NCBI GenBank assembly: GCA_910578345.1
Contig: CAJTRA010000009.1
Span: forward strand, 62,001 to 126,000
Direction of reading: 5' to 3'
From: an uncultured Lachnospiraceae bacterium
GTDB lineage: Bacteria > Bacillota > Clostridia > Lachnospirales > Lachnospiraceae
DNA: 64,000 nucleotides
Positions 9,798-17,476 of this stretch are shown piece by piece (position 1 is the first letter of the stretch; each line of letters begins with the position of its first letter). Below the pieces are notes generated by a model. It was not told where the DNA came from and ran no database searches. It saw only the letters and a list, made by a program, of their open reading frames with translations. A program made the position numbers and the translations under genes.

Positions 9798-10573
9798 GTC
9801 ATCCCCTCCACAAAGGATACGATCATCCGTTTCATCCCTTCAAATACATAATCCGCTGCACTTGGCAGCATTCTGGTCGTCAAAAATAAGATTCCTAACC
9901 CCGCCAAGACCTTAAGCTGCATACCGACAGCAAACATATTAAGCTGTGGAGACACCTTGGCAAGGACGCCAAGAATACAGTTTAACAGTATCATGGTGCA
10001 GAAAATCGGAAGAATGATGCGGAATCCCATCACCAGATAATCTCCTAAAAAGGTGACCACGGACTCAAACAGGGACTCCGACCGAAATACTGCCCCATTT
10101 ACAGGAATCAAAGTAAAACTATCAATAAGGGCACGCAGAAGATACTGGTACATGCCTGTTATCATCAAAAACAGAGTGAAAATATACTGATAAAACACAC
10201 CGGTAAAAGTAGCCTGCTGTCTGGTCGTCGGATCCATCAAAGAAACCATGGAAATACCAATCTCCATATCCGCCACACTGCCTGCAAGGGAAGTCACGGT
10301 CGTACAAATCTGCGCTCCCCAGCCAATCAGGAAACCGGTCAACGCCTCTTTCATCACGATCACCGCATACCCCAACAGCGTATTGTACACTACCTCATTG
10401 CGGGCGACCCCTGTATAAACCAGATAACTCAAGAAAATACTGAAGCCCACCCGGATCATTCTGGGCGTATTGCTCATCGAAAAAAAAGGCGCTGCATAGA
10501 CAAAGCAGGTGATCCGAACGAGAACAAGCAAAAAATATTCTAAATCCGCATAAGTAAAGGTAATATCTATCAT
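9794..10573 (-). CDS. fliR: Flagellar export gate protein FliR
   Basis: FliR is a membrane component of the export gate, assembling with FliP and FliQ. The 259 residues are highly hydrophobic with about six predicted membrane segments. They begin MIDITFTYADLEYFLLVLVR and contain the conserved GFLIGW stretch and the PILF/ILLNCILGVLAK region. It starts 14 bases after fliQ and its stop overlaps the GTG start of flhB, so FliR and FlhB are made as separate but coupled products. Confidence 0.95.
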   Translation of the reverse strand: MIDITFTYADLEYFLLVLVRITCFVYAAPFFSMSNTPRMIRVGFSIFLSYLVYTGVARNEVVYNTLLGYAVIVMKEALTGFLIGWGAQICTTVTSLAGSVADMEIGISMVSLMDPTTRQQATFTGVFYQYIFTLFLMITGMYQYLLRALIDSFTLIPVNGAVFRSESLFESVVTFLGDYLVMGFRIILPIFCTMILLNCILGVLAKVSPQLNMFAVGMQLKVLAGLGILFLTTRMLPSAADYVFEGMKRMIVSFVEGMT

Positions 10574-10586
10574 ATTCCCACTCGCT

Positions 10587-10856
10587 CTACCTGATGTATA
10601 GGTTAAAATCGGACCAGAGACTGGTCATAAATTCAACCATATTGTTCATAATCCAATGGCCCATAACGATCAATGCCAGAAAAATGGCGAGTATCTTCGG
10701 AACAAACGTCAAAGTCTGTTCCTGAATGGATGTCACCGTCTGAAAAATACTGACGAGCAGACCTACGCACAACGAAACAAGCAGTAAAGGCGCTGCACAT
10801 TTAATGATCGTATAGATTGCCGTTGAGGCAATGGCTGTGACGTCGTCAATAACCAT
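10587..10856 (-). CDS. fliQ: Flagellar export gate protein FliQ
   Basis: FliQ is a small export-gate subunit with two membrane helices. Starting at the ATG at 10856 gives 89 residues (MVIDDVTAIASTAIYTIIKC), the normal FliQ length. GGAGAGCAG lies just before it. The longer open frame, reaching 10910, overlaps fliP and lacks an RBS. The helices span roughly residues 15-40 and 50-75 and include FQTVTSIQEQTLTFVPK, the typical FliQ loop. Confidence 0.94.
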   Translation of the reverse strand: MVIDDVTAIASTAIYTIIKCAAPLLLVSLCVGLLVSIFQTVTSIQEQTLTFVPKILAIFLALIVMGHWIMNNMVEFMTSLWSDFNLYIR

Positions 10857-10906
10857 ATCTGCTCTCCTTTCCAAAGGCATGTCATGCACGCTTTCGCCAT
10901 AAACAA

Positions 10907-11788
10907 TCAATGATAAAAGCTTTCCACCAGATTCTTAATAATCAGATACCATCCGTCCGCCAGAACAAACAATAAAATCTTAAACGGCATCGAAATCGTC
11001 GTGGGCGGCAGCATCATCATACCCATACTCATCAATGTGGAGGCCACCACCATATCGATCACAATAAAAGGAATGTAGATGATAAAGCCAATGATAAATG
11101 CTGTCCTCAGCTCGCTGATGATAAAACTTGGAACAAGCACGCTCATCGGAATATCTTCCAGCTCACCACTCCACTCTAACCGGTTGATACTCATAAAAAG
11201 GCTCACGTCTTTCTTCTGCGTCTGCCCATACATAAAGGTTCTGAGCGGTTCGGCAGCCTTCGTGAGTGCCTCCTCATTGGTCAACTCCCCTGCTTCATAG
11301 GGAACGACCGCTTCATTATAAATACTTGTCAGCGTCGGCTGCATAATAAAGAACGTCAAAAAGAGCGCAATACCTATTAAAACTGTATTAGGCGGCGCTG
11401 TCTGTGTATTGAGTGCCTGCCTCGTAAAGTGCAGAACAATGATAATTCTGGTAAACGAGGTCAACATGATAATCAGTGACGGCGCGATCGCAATCAATGT
11501 CAGTATGATTAAAATGCGCAGTGCACCATTCACGCTGCCATTTCCGTTATCGTATGTAACCGTCACCGTATTGGCTATATTCAGTTCTGCTAATTCATCG
11601 GCATCCTGTGATGTTCCGGGTTCCCTTATATTCGTCCTCTCCTGCTCCGTTCCCGTGAGATTGGAGTCCCTGTAGGGCGTATCAAGGGATGCATAAGCCG
11701 CCGTCCCAAACCCGATATACAGTATGCCTGCCAAAAACAGCAGGCATACTAACTTTGCCAAATGATATCCGGAAAAATGTCTCTTCAT
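10907..11788 (-). CDS. fliP: Flagellar export gate protein FliP
   Basis: FliP forms the core of the export gate with FliQ and FliR. The 293 residues start with a cleavable signal peptide (hydrophobic stretch at about 10-32). Then comes a short, variable periplasmic segment and the conserved FliP block with RQALNTQTAPPN and MMLPPTTISMPFK. The ATG overlaps the fliO stop (ATGA). Length is slightly above the usual 220-250 because of the extra hydrophilic segment after the signal peptide. Confidence 0.96.
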   Translation of the reverse strand: MKRHFSGYHLAKLVCLLFLAGILYIGFGTAAYASLDTPYRDSNLTGTEQERTNIREPGTSQDADELAELNIANTVTVTYDNGNGSVNGALRILIILTLIAIAPSLIIMLTSFTRIIIVLHFTRQALNTQTAPPNTVLIGIALFLTFFIMQPTLTSIYNEAVVPYEAGELTNEEALTKAAEPLRTFMYGQTQKKDVSLFMSINRLEWSGELEDIPMSVLVPSFIISELRTAFIIGFIIYIPFIVIDMVVASTLMSMGMMMLPPTTISMPFKILLFVLADGWYLIIKNLVESFYH

Positions 11789-12168
11789 TCGTCTCGCCCA
11801 TCTTCTTTTTCCAGAATAGTCTTTTTTTGCATTTTATCCAAAATGTTTTTAAAACTCATGGCCTTAGGCACACTCCCATCAGACAAAATCAGATCCTGTT
11901 CAGAAATCTCTGTTAACATTGTAACAGTATCTTTGCAAATTGCTACTGCCAAATATTTCTGCCCTATACGGAGAATCTGGATATACTTATTGCCGGTCAG
12001 GCCAATCGTCTCCACCACTTCCAGATTCGCATTGGAAACCCTGCCTTTCTGATATCCAGCCACCCACCTTGTAACAAAATAAGTGACTGTCAGCACAAAC
12101 AAAAACAGGATCAGCACAGTCATAAACTGCATGTAGGAATCTGCCGTTTCGGATATTGTAAGCAGCAT
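11785..12168 (-). CDS. fliO: Flagellar biogenesis protein FliO/FliZ-like
   Basis: FliO is a small bitopic membrane protein that helps assemble the FliP gate complex. I placed the start at the ATG at 12168, which overlaps the cheY stop (TAATG). This gives 127 residues: a short outside segment, one membrane helix (about residues 15-35, FMTVLILFLFVLTVTYFV) and a cytoplasmic domain with the family pattern NLEVVETIGLTGNKYIQILRIG. The longer frame to 12291 lies inside cheY and is not supported. It sits directly before fliP, as in other Firmicutes. Confidence 0.87.
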   Translation of the reverse strand: MLLTISETADSYMQFMTVLILFLFVLTVTYFVTRWVAGYQKGRVSNANLEVVETIGLTGNKYIQILRIGQKYLAVAICKDTVTMLTEISEQDLILSDGSVPKAMSFKNILDKMQKKTILEKEDGRDE

Positions 12169-12530
12169 TATCCCACTACCTTTTTCACAGCCTCTATCAC
12201 ACGGTCTGCCTGGAACGGCTTCACAATAAAGTCCTTCGCGCCGGACTGGATCGATTCGATAACCATAGCCTGCTGGCCCATTGCCGAACACATAATAACC
12301 ATAGCGCCCGGATCAGACTCTTTGATCTTCTTTAACGCCTGGATTCCATCCATCTCAGGCATCGTGATGTCCATCAATACCAAATCCGGCTTGAGAACAT
12401 TATACTGTTCAACCGCTTTCGCACCGTTCTCGGCTTCTCCAGCCACATTATACCCGTTCTTCGTCAGGATATCCTTGATCATCATACGCATGAACGCCGC
12501 ATCATCACATATCAAAATATTCTTTGCCAT
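12168..12530 (-). CDS. cheY: Chemotaxis response regulator CheY
   Basis: CheY carries the chemotaxis signal from CheA to the flagellar switch. The 120 residues form a single receiver domain: acidic pair in ICDDAA, phospho-acceptor Asp54 in VLMDITMPEMDG, Ser in MCSAMG, and Lys in VKPF. There is no output domain. It sits between fliY, whose CheC-like domain is expected to dephosphorylate it, and fliO. This is the order seen in Bacillus and clostridial motility operons. Confidence 0.95.
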   Translation of the reverse strand: MAKNILICDDAAFMRMMIKDILTKNGYNVAGEAENGAKAVEQYNVLKPDLVLMDITMPEMDGIQALKKIKESDPGAMVIMCSAMGQQAMVIESIQSGAKDFIVKPFQADRVIEAVKKVVG

Positions 12531-12550
12531 CTCTCTTCTCCCATCATAAA

Positions 12551-13837
12551 TTATTTAATGATTTCTGTTACACGAACTCCGAAACTCTCCTCGATTACAA
12601 CAACTTCACCCTTAGCAACAAGCTTGCCGTTCACCAGTATATCTATCGGTTCACCGGCAATCTTATCAAGCTCTATGATCGTTCCCGGCGTGAAGTCCAG
12701 AATTTCCGCTATGGATTTGGATGTCCTGCCCAGTTCTACCGTCACTTCAAGCGGCACATCCTTGATCAGTCCAATATTCTCCTGTCCCTGCATCGCACTG
12801 CCGTCTTTGGAAAAACTCTGGAATTGTGCAGGCTGAATATTCATGTTAGGCATCATCTGCATCTGCGGCATTCCCATTCCCATTTGCATTTGCGGCATTC
12901 CCATTCCCATCTGCATCTGCGGCATCCCCATCTGCATTTGGTTCATTCCCATCTGATTCATGTCCATTCCCATCTGTGGCATTCCCATTCCCATCTGCAT
13001 CTGCGGCATTCCCATTCCCATTTGGTTCATTCCCATCTGATTCATGTCCATCTGGGGCGCTGCAGCCGCCTGAGGCGCTGCCTGCGGTACGGGTTCAGAT
13101 GCTGTATCACCTAATTGATTCTTTAAGAAAGTATCACATAATTCTTTCGCAAAATCGATTGGATATAATTGCATGATCGAGGAATCCACCAAGTCATCGA
13201 TCTGCATTCGAAACGCAATCTTCACAAAAACATCTGACAGGAACGGTGCTATCTCACCACCGGATTTAAACGTAGACAAATCCACGAAACTCGCCTCCGG
13301 CGGACTGATATCTATCATCTTATCAAGCATCGTAGACAGTGAAGTCGCCGAAGAACCCATCATCTGATTCATCGCTTCTGAGATCGCACTCAAATGCAGC
13401 TCTCCCAGCTCACCGTCTGTATTACTTCCATCTCCACCCATCATCAAGTCTGTGATGACTTTGACGTCAGGCTCTTTCAGCACCAGTATATTGGAACCGT
13501 CCAGCCCGACCGTATATTTAATCTGTATAAACACACAGGGCTTCTCATAATCCCGTAACACAGTCTCCCATTTCGCCAACGTTACAACAGGGGTTGTAAT
13601 ATTGACCCTGCGGTTAACGAGAGAGGACAACGTTGTGGCAGAGGAACCCATACTGATATTGGCTACCTCTCCTATGGCATCCTTCTCCATCGCCGACAGA
13701 ACAGAATCATCCACCTCACTGTCCGTCTGCGGTTCCGGAGCAGGGGACGTAGATTCGGCCGGTGTACTTCCATCATTCGGCGTATCCATACCGCTTAAGA
13801 GTGCATTTATTTCATCTTGTGATAACATTCCGTCCAT
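12551..13837 (-). CDS. fliY: Flagellar switch/CheY-P phosphatase FliY with a methionine-rich linker
   Basis: FliY is a switch (C-ring) protein that in Bacillus also removes phosphate from CheY-P. The 428 residues show an N-terminal FliM-like peptide (MLSQDEINALLSGM), then a CheC-like phosphatase domain. That domain has two pseudo-symmetric E...N active-site helices: EKDAIGEVANISMGSSA at about 51-67 and AISEAMNQMMGSSA at about 151. A C-terminal SpoA/FliN domain follows (about 345-428, PLEVTVELGRTSKSIAEIL). Between them, residues about 263-332 are an extraordinary low-complexity stretch of Met, Gln, Gly, Pro and Asn, encoded by imperfect DNA repeats. B. subtilis FliY is shorter (378 residues). 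RBS GAGGAGG precedes the start. Confidence 0.94.
   Translation of the reverse strand: MDGMLSQDEINALLSGMDTPNDGSTPAESTSPAPEPQTDSEVDDSVLSAMEKDAIGEVANISMGSSATTLSSLVNRRVNITTPVVTLAKWETVLRDYEKPCVFIQIKYTVGLDGSNILVLKEPDVKVITDLMMGGDGSNTDGELGELHLSAISEAMNQMMGSSATSLSTMLDKMIDISPPEASFVDLSTFKSGGEIAPFLSDVFVKIAFRMQIDDLVDSSIMQLYPIDFAKELCDTFLKNQLGDTASEPVPQAAPQAAAAPQMDMNQMGMNQMGMGMPQMQMGMGMPQMGMDMNQMGMNQMQMGMPQMQMGMGMPQMQMGMGMPQMQMMPNMNIQPAQFQSFSKDGSAMQGQENIGLIKDVPLEVTVELGRTSKSIAEILDFTPGTIIELDKIAGEPIDILVNGKLVAKGEVVVIEESFGVRVTEIIK
12842..13050 (-). repeat. Imperfect in-frame repeats coding the Met-rich linker of FliY
   Basis: The stretch is made of short imperfect direct repeats. Read on the coding strand they spell variants of MGMGMPQMQ and MDMNQMGMNQ, with about 30 Met in 70 codons. 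Units of roughly 27-33 bases (core GGCATTCCCATTCCCAT on the plus strand) recur several times with few changes, so the tract could gain or lose units by slippage without breaking frame. Confidence 0.85.
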
Positions 13838-13841
13838 GCTT

Positions 13842-14822
13842 CTATTCCTCCTCTCTGATTACTGACGTCACACGCACAGCATATTTGTCCTTGCTTGACC
13901 CCGGCAATGCGGCAAACTTCTCAATATTTCCAACATATACCTTCAGATCCTGCTCCACATCAGTATTCAGTCGTATGATATCCCCTACCTGTATATTGAC
14001 AAAATCCGTAACGGCGATCTCTGTCTTTCCTAACACTGCCCGGACCGGAACATCCACCCGTTTGATCAATGCCTCAATATATTCCTCAAACTCATCTTCC
14101 TTCTTCTCCTGCATGTTCGCATACCAGTACTTGGTATTCAACCTGTCCATGACACTTTCCAGTGTAAAGAAAGGAAGGCAGATATTCATGAAACCTTCAA
14201 CATCACCTATCTTCATATTGAGCGTGACAATCGCGATCATATCATTCGGCGCAATCATCTGCGCGAACTGTGAGTTCGTCTCAATCCTCTCCAGGACAGG
14301 ATTGACATCCATCACATTCTTCCATGGCTCCCGCATGAGCTGCATGCATACCACCATCATCTTCTCCACAATCGTCAACTCTATTTCTGTAAAATCCCTG
14401 TTCTTATCAAGCGGAGCGCCTTCACCGCCAAGCATCCTGTCGATCATTGCATACCCCAGCCGCGTAGCCATCTCTACAATAATCGTTCCACCCAGTGGCT
14501 GAAAATTGACCACACCCAGAATAACCGGATTAAAAAGTGCATTGGTAAATTCCGAGAAAACGATCGCCTCAGCGCTCGATACGGAAACCTGTACACTCTT
14601 TCTGAGATATACCGGAAGGCTTGTGGACAGCAGCCGGCTGTAATGCTCATATATGACCTCAAGCGTTCGCAAGTGTTCTTTGGAAAACTTGGTCGGCCTC
14701 CTGAAGTCATAATTCTTCACCTGCTTATCATTGGCCTCGCTCATTTCTTCTGCATCTATTTCGCCGCTGCTTAACGCCGCCAATAGACTGTCAATCTCAT
14801 TTTGAGACAGTACCTCTCCCAC
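13842..14822 (-). CDS. fliM: Flagellar motor switch protein FliM
   Basis: FliM is the C-ring protein that binds CheY-P and sets rotation direction. The 326 residues begin with the CheY-P-binding peptide (VLSQNEIDSLLAAL, residues 4-17). The CheC-like middle domain contains HYSRLLSTSLPVYLRK and LGVVNFQPLGG, and the C-terminal SpoA-type domain starts near residue 240. The start is a GTG at 14822 with a strong AGGAGGTGA site. It is followed after 4 bases by fliY, so the switch proteins are made together. Confidence 0.96.
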   Translation of the reverse strand: MGEVLSQNEIDSLLAALSSGEIDAEEMSEANDKQVKNYDFRRPTKFSKEHLRTLEVIYEHYSRLLSTSLPVYLRKSVQVSVSSAEAIVFSEFTNALFNPVILGVVNFQPLGGTIIVEMATRLGYAMIDRMLGGEGAPLDKNRDFTEIELTIVEKMMVVCMQLMREPWKNVMDVNPVLERIETNSQFAQMIAPNDMIAIVTLNMKIGDVEGFMNICLPFFTLESVMDRLNTKYWYANMQEKKEDEFEEYIEALIKRVDVPVRAVLGKTEIAVTDFVNIQVGDIIRLNTDVEQDLKVYVGNIEKFAALPGSSKDKYAVRVTSVIREEE

Positions 14823-14855
14823 GCAAGTTCACCTCCTGTGGCACTATTTCAGAAA

Positions 14856-15365
14856 TTATTGAATCATAATGTCACTAAACGCCACACTAAAGACAAACTC
14901 TGAATCAAACATCGTCTGAATCCGCTCCAATATCTCGCTCTTGATAGTGTCCTGATTATTTCTCGCATCATCTGCCGAATATCTTGAAATAACATCTGTA
15001 ATTTCACTCTTGATCAGGCTTTCCTTCTCCGCTAATGCCTCTCCATAAGTCTTATAGTCCTTATCCTTTGTGTTCATGGATAAAGTGATCGAACCGACGA
15101 AGAAATGCTGTTTGCCCTCCTCGTCCGCCTGAAGCTCGATTGTCATCTCAGCAATATCATAAGTTGCAATATCAGCCATTGGTATCGCTGTCTTCCCGGC
15201 ATCACCCCTGGCTGTCAGCTCCAGATTTAAAGCCCTCGTAATATTATCCACAAGCGCCGACGTCTTTCTGGCCGTTCCTGTTACGCTGAACATCATGATC
15301 GCTGTCAATACTATATTTACGATCAACAGGGCCAAAATAATAACGGAAATCAGATTTTTCTTCAT
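14856..15365 (-). CDS. fliL: Flagellar basal-body-associated protein FliL
   Basis: FliL surrounds or supports the stator at the basal body. The 169 residues have a short basic N-terminus and one membrane helix at about 5-27 (LISVIILALLIVNIVLTAIM). The periplasmic domain ends FSDIMIQ, close to the usual FliL ending. It lies between motB and fliM with its own RBS (GGAGAAC). Sequence similarity within this family is low, so the call rests on architecture, ending and position. Confidence 0.88.
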   Translation of the reverse strand: MKKNLISVIILALLIVNIVLTAIMMFSVTGTARKTSALVDNITRALNLELTARGDAGKTAIPMADIATYDIAEMTIELQADEEGKQHFFVGSITLSMNTKDKDYKTYGEALAEKESLIKSEITDVISRYSADDARNNQDTIKSEILERIQTMFDSEFVFSVAFSDIMIQ

Positions 15366-15427
15366 GACTGTATTGTTCTCCTTTATTTTGTTTATATTGT
15401 ATTCCAGTTAAGAAATCTTGATTTATT

Positions 15428-16234
15428 CTAATAAGAACTGAGCGAATTATAGATTTTGATCTCAACACGCCTGTTTCTTGTTCTGCCTTCCGGAGTCGCA
15501 TTATCCGCAACCGGAACATATTCGCCCCTGCCCGCATGCTTGACCCTCGCCGGATCCAGATTCGTGACAGAAAGCAGATAATCAAACACCGACAGCGCGC
15601 GTCCGGAACTCAATTCATCATTGTTAGAATATTTTGCGCCTGACATTGGTACATTGTCGGTATGTCCTTCAATCTCAATCGTACCCTCGGCATACCGTTC
15701 CAGAACAATACCAACCTGGTCAAGAACCGGCTTCGCTTCCTCTTTGAGAAGTGTGCTTCCAGAGTCAAACAAAAGCGCTCCCTTCAAAGTAAGCTGCACA
15801 TACTGGCTTGTGAAATCAATATCGATCTCACTGCCCAGATCTTTCTCGTCAACAGCTTCCTGAATCTTCTCAGCCATCTCCTCCGATTCTTCCATCTTCG
15901 CTTCTTCCATCTTCTCCTGCACGTTAGCCAGGTCATCATCGACGATCTGTCCTTCGTCCATCTTGCCCGTGCTGTTAATATAATCATCCAGCTCATTGAG
16001 CTGGCTGACGCCGTTACTGATCAATATGCCGTCGCCGATCGCCGTTGCACCGCCGTTCAAAACCGAGAAAGTCTGATTGAAAGACGCCACAACCTTTTCG
16101 TATTTCGCCGCATCGATCGAGGACATGGAAAAAAGCAATACAAAGAAGCAAAGCAACAGGTTCATCAGATCCGAGAATGTGGCCATCCACGCGGGTGAGC
16201 CCTTGGGTGCCTCTTCCTGCTTCTTCTTAGCCAT
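15428..16234 (-). CDS. motB: Flagellar stator protein MotB
   Basis: MotB anchors the stator to peptidoglycan and forms the ion channel with MotA. The 268 residues have one membrane helix (about 15-38) with the essential ion-carrying Asp22 in ATFSDLMNLLL. A plug/linker region follows, rich in Glu, Lys and Met, at about 75-125. The C-terminal OmpA-like peptidoglycan-binding domain has IEGHTDNVPMSG, DELSSGRALSVF and TRNRRVEI. The stop of motA and the motB start are adjacent. Whether the driving ion is H+ or Na+ cannot be settled from sequence alone. Confidence 0.96.
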   Translation of the reverse strand: MAKKKQEEAPKGSPAWMATFSDLMNLLLCFFVLLFSMSSIDAAKYEKVVASFNQTFSVLNGGATAIGDGILISNGVSQLNELDDYINSTGKMDEGQIVDDDLANVQEKMEEAKMEESEEMAEKIQEAVDEKDLGSEIDIDFTSQYVQLTLKGALLFDSGSTLLKEEAKPVLDQVGIVLERYAEGTIEIEGHTDNVPMSGAKYSNNDELSSGRALSVFDYLLSVTNLDPARVKHAGRGEYVPVADNATPEGRTRNRRVEIKIYNSLSSY

Positions 16235-17023
16235 TTATGCCTCACCTCCATCATCGCCCAACGAACCTCTGTCCTTCGGCGCCAGGAAGGATTTCAGTTT
16301 CTCCTCAATTACGCGAGGGTTCTCACCTGCCTGAATCGACAGAAGTCCTTCGATCTCTATCTCCTTCACCATCATCTCTTCCGCATTCTTACTCTTAAGC
16401 TTGGAAGACACGGGCGCACAGATCCAGTTCGCCAGCACGGAACCATAGAAAGTTGTGATCAAGGCCGTTGACATATTAGGACCGATCGATGCGAAATCCG
16501 ACAGGTCTTTCAGCATGTTAATCAGACCGATCAGCGTACCGATCATACCCCAGGCAGGACCCATGGCGCCCAGGCCGTCCCAGAACCCCATCTTGTCTTT
16601 ATGACGTTCTTCTACGCTTGCAAGTTCGGTCTCCATAATCGCGCGCACTAACTCAGGGTCTGTGCCGTCTACTACCAGCATAATACCCTTCTTTAAGAAT
16701 TCATCCTCAATCTCACCCGCCGCTTCTTCCAGAGAAAGAAGTCCTTCTTTACGGGCAACATTAGAGAGATCTATGATCTTCTGGATAATTTCGGGAACAT
16801 TCATCGATGACATCTTGAAAATAAGTCCGATGCTCTTCAGATTCGCTATAAAGTCCGGCATGGTGCAGCTCGCCATCATACAGCAGAAAGCTCCGCCGAA
16901 GGTAATCAAGGCTGAAGGCGCATGCAGGAAGCTCATTACCGCCGAAAAGTCCTTGCCAAATACCATACCGAAAATCATCAATACAAAACATACAACCAAT
17001 CCTATAACTGAAGCTATATCCAT
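16235..17023 (-). CDS. motA: Flagellar stator protein MotA
   Basis: MotA is the stator subunit that pushes on FliG. The 262 residues have four hydrophobic segments (about 5-25, 30-50, 150-172 and 185-205). A large cytoplasmic loop between the second and third has the charged helix used for torque (VRAIMETELASVEERHKDK). WGMIGTLIGLINML is the conserved third-helix region. The C-terminal ENPRVIEEKLKSFL is also typical. It is directly followed by motB. Confidence 0.96.
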   Translation of the reverse strand: MDIASVIGLVVCFVLMIFGMVFGKDFSAVMSFLHAPSALITFGGAFCCMMASCTMPDFIANLKSIGLIFKMSSMNVPEIIQKIIDLSNVARKEGLLSLEEAAGEIEDEFLKKGIMLVVDGTDPELVRAIMETELASVEERHKDKMGFWDGLGAMGPAWGMIGTLIGLINMLKDLSDFASIGPNMSTALITTFYGSVLANWICAPVSSKLKSKNAEEMMVKEIEIEGLLSIQAGENPRVIEEKLKSFLAPKDRGSLGDDGGEA

Positions 17024-17044
17024 CTGTACTCACCCGTCTTTACA

Positions 17045-17230
17045 CTAATCTGCAAAAATATCCTTTCTATACGATTTTACTAAATTTTTTATCTCTTGTC
17101 TACTTTCTTTTACAATTAATTTTCGCCCTGTCGTAAAGGATAAGACCGTATCCGGCGTCTCCTCCGCCAGCTCCAGCAGATCCGGATTGATCAGAACTTT
17201 TACACCGTTGATCTTCGTAACTTCTATCAT
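17045..17230 (-). CDS. flbD: Flagellar protein FlbD family (SwrD-like)
   Basis: The 61 residues match the FlbD/SwrD family of short proteins beside flgE in Firmicutes: MIEVTKINGVKVLINPDLLE, then TPDTVLSFTTGRKLIVKES. In Bacillus, SwrD raises motor power through the stator, which fits its position immediately before motA. I use the ATG at 17230 because the longer frame has no matching N-terminal sequence. A promoter-like site lies in the gap upstream, so flbD-motA-motB could be transcribed independently of the main promoter. Confidence 0.88.
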   Translation of the reverse strand: MIEVTKINGVKVLINPDLLELAEETPDTVLSFTTGRKLIVKESRQEIKNLVKSYRKDIFAD

Positions 17231-17308
17231 CTCCCTGCCCTCACATCCTTCCCTTTTACACTCTATGCCCCAATAAAACACTTCCCTGTGAACACATTCA
17301 ACTTTACA

Positions 17309-17337
17309 ATTTTATCACATATTTCCGGAAACTGCAA
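17309..17337 (-). promoter_or_regulatory. Candidate sigma-A promoter before flbD-motAB
   Basis: On the minus strand TTGCAG (-35, 17332-17337) and TAAAAT (-10, 17309-17314) are separated by exactly 17 bases. They lie about 80 bases before the flbD ATG, inside the 246-base gap after flgE. It would give an internal start for the stator and switch genes. The match is by eye only. Confidence 0.5.
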
Positions 17338-17410
17338 AGCAAATAAAAGCTTTGCCGGGAATTTATCCATTTCTGAACAAAAATATAGCATACACGTCCG
17401 GAAACTTACA

Positions 17411-17442
17411 GAAGGGACTCCCTCTGTTCAGAAAGTCCCTTC
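17411..17442 (-). other. Stem-loop just after flgE
   Basis: GAAGGGACT and AGTCCCTTC form a perfect 9-bp stem about 35 bases after the flgE stop. No T-run follows on the minus strand, so it is not a standard intrinsic terminator. It may mark an mRNA processing or stability point between the hook gene and the stator genes. A second, smaller hairpin (GCAAAGC/GCTTTGC) lies at 17334-17355 and overlaps the candidate promoter. Confidence 0.45.
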
Positions 17443-17476
17443 CGAAAATATTCAAAAATTCAACTCTGTCTTATGA

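Noticed and set aside
12168..12291. N-terminal extension of fliO inside cheY
   Set aside because: It would overlap the conserved end of cheY by 120 bases; the TAATG overlap gives a better start.
12524..13114. Histidine-rich plus-strand frame (HSHLHLRHSH repeats)
   Set aside because: It is only the complement of the Met-rich repeats of fliY; His-rich repeats appear automatically from that DNA.
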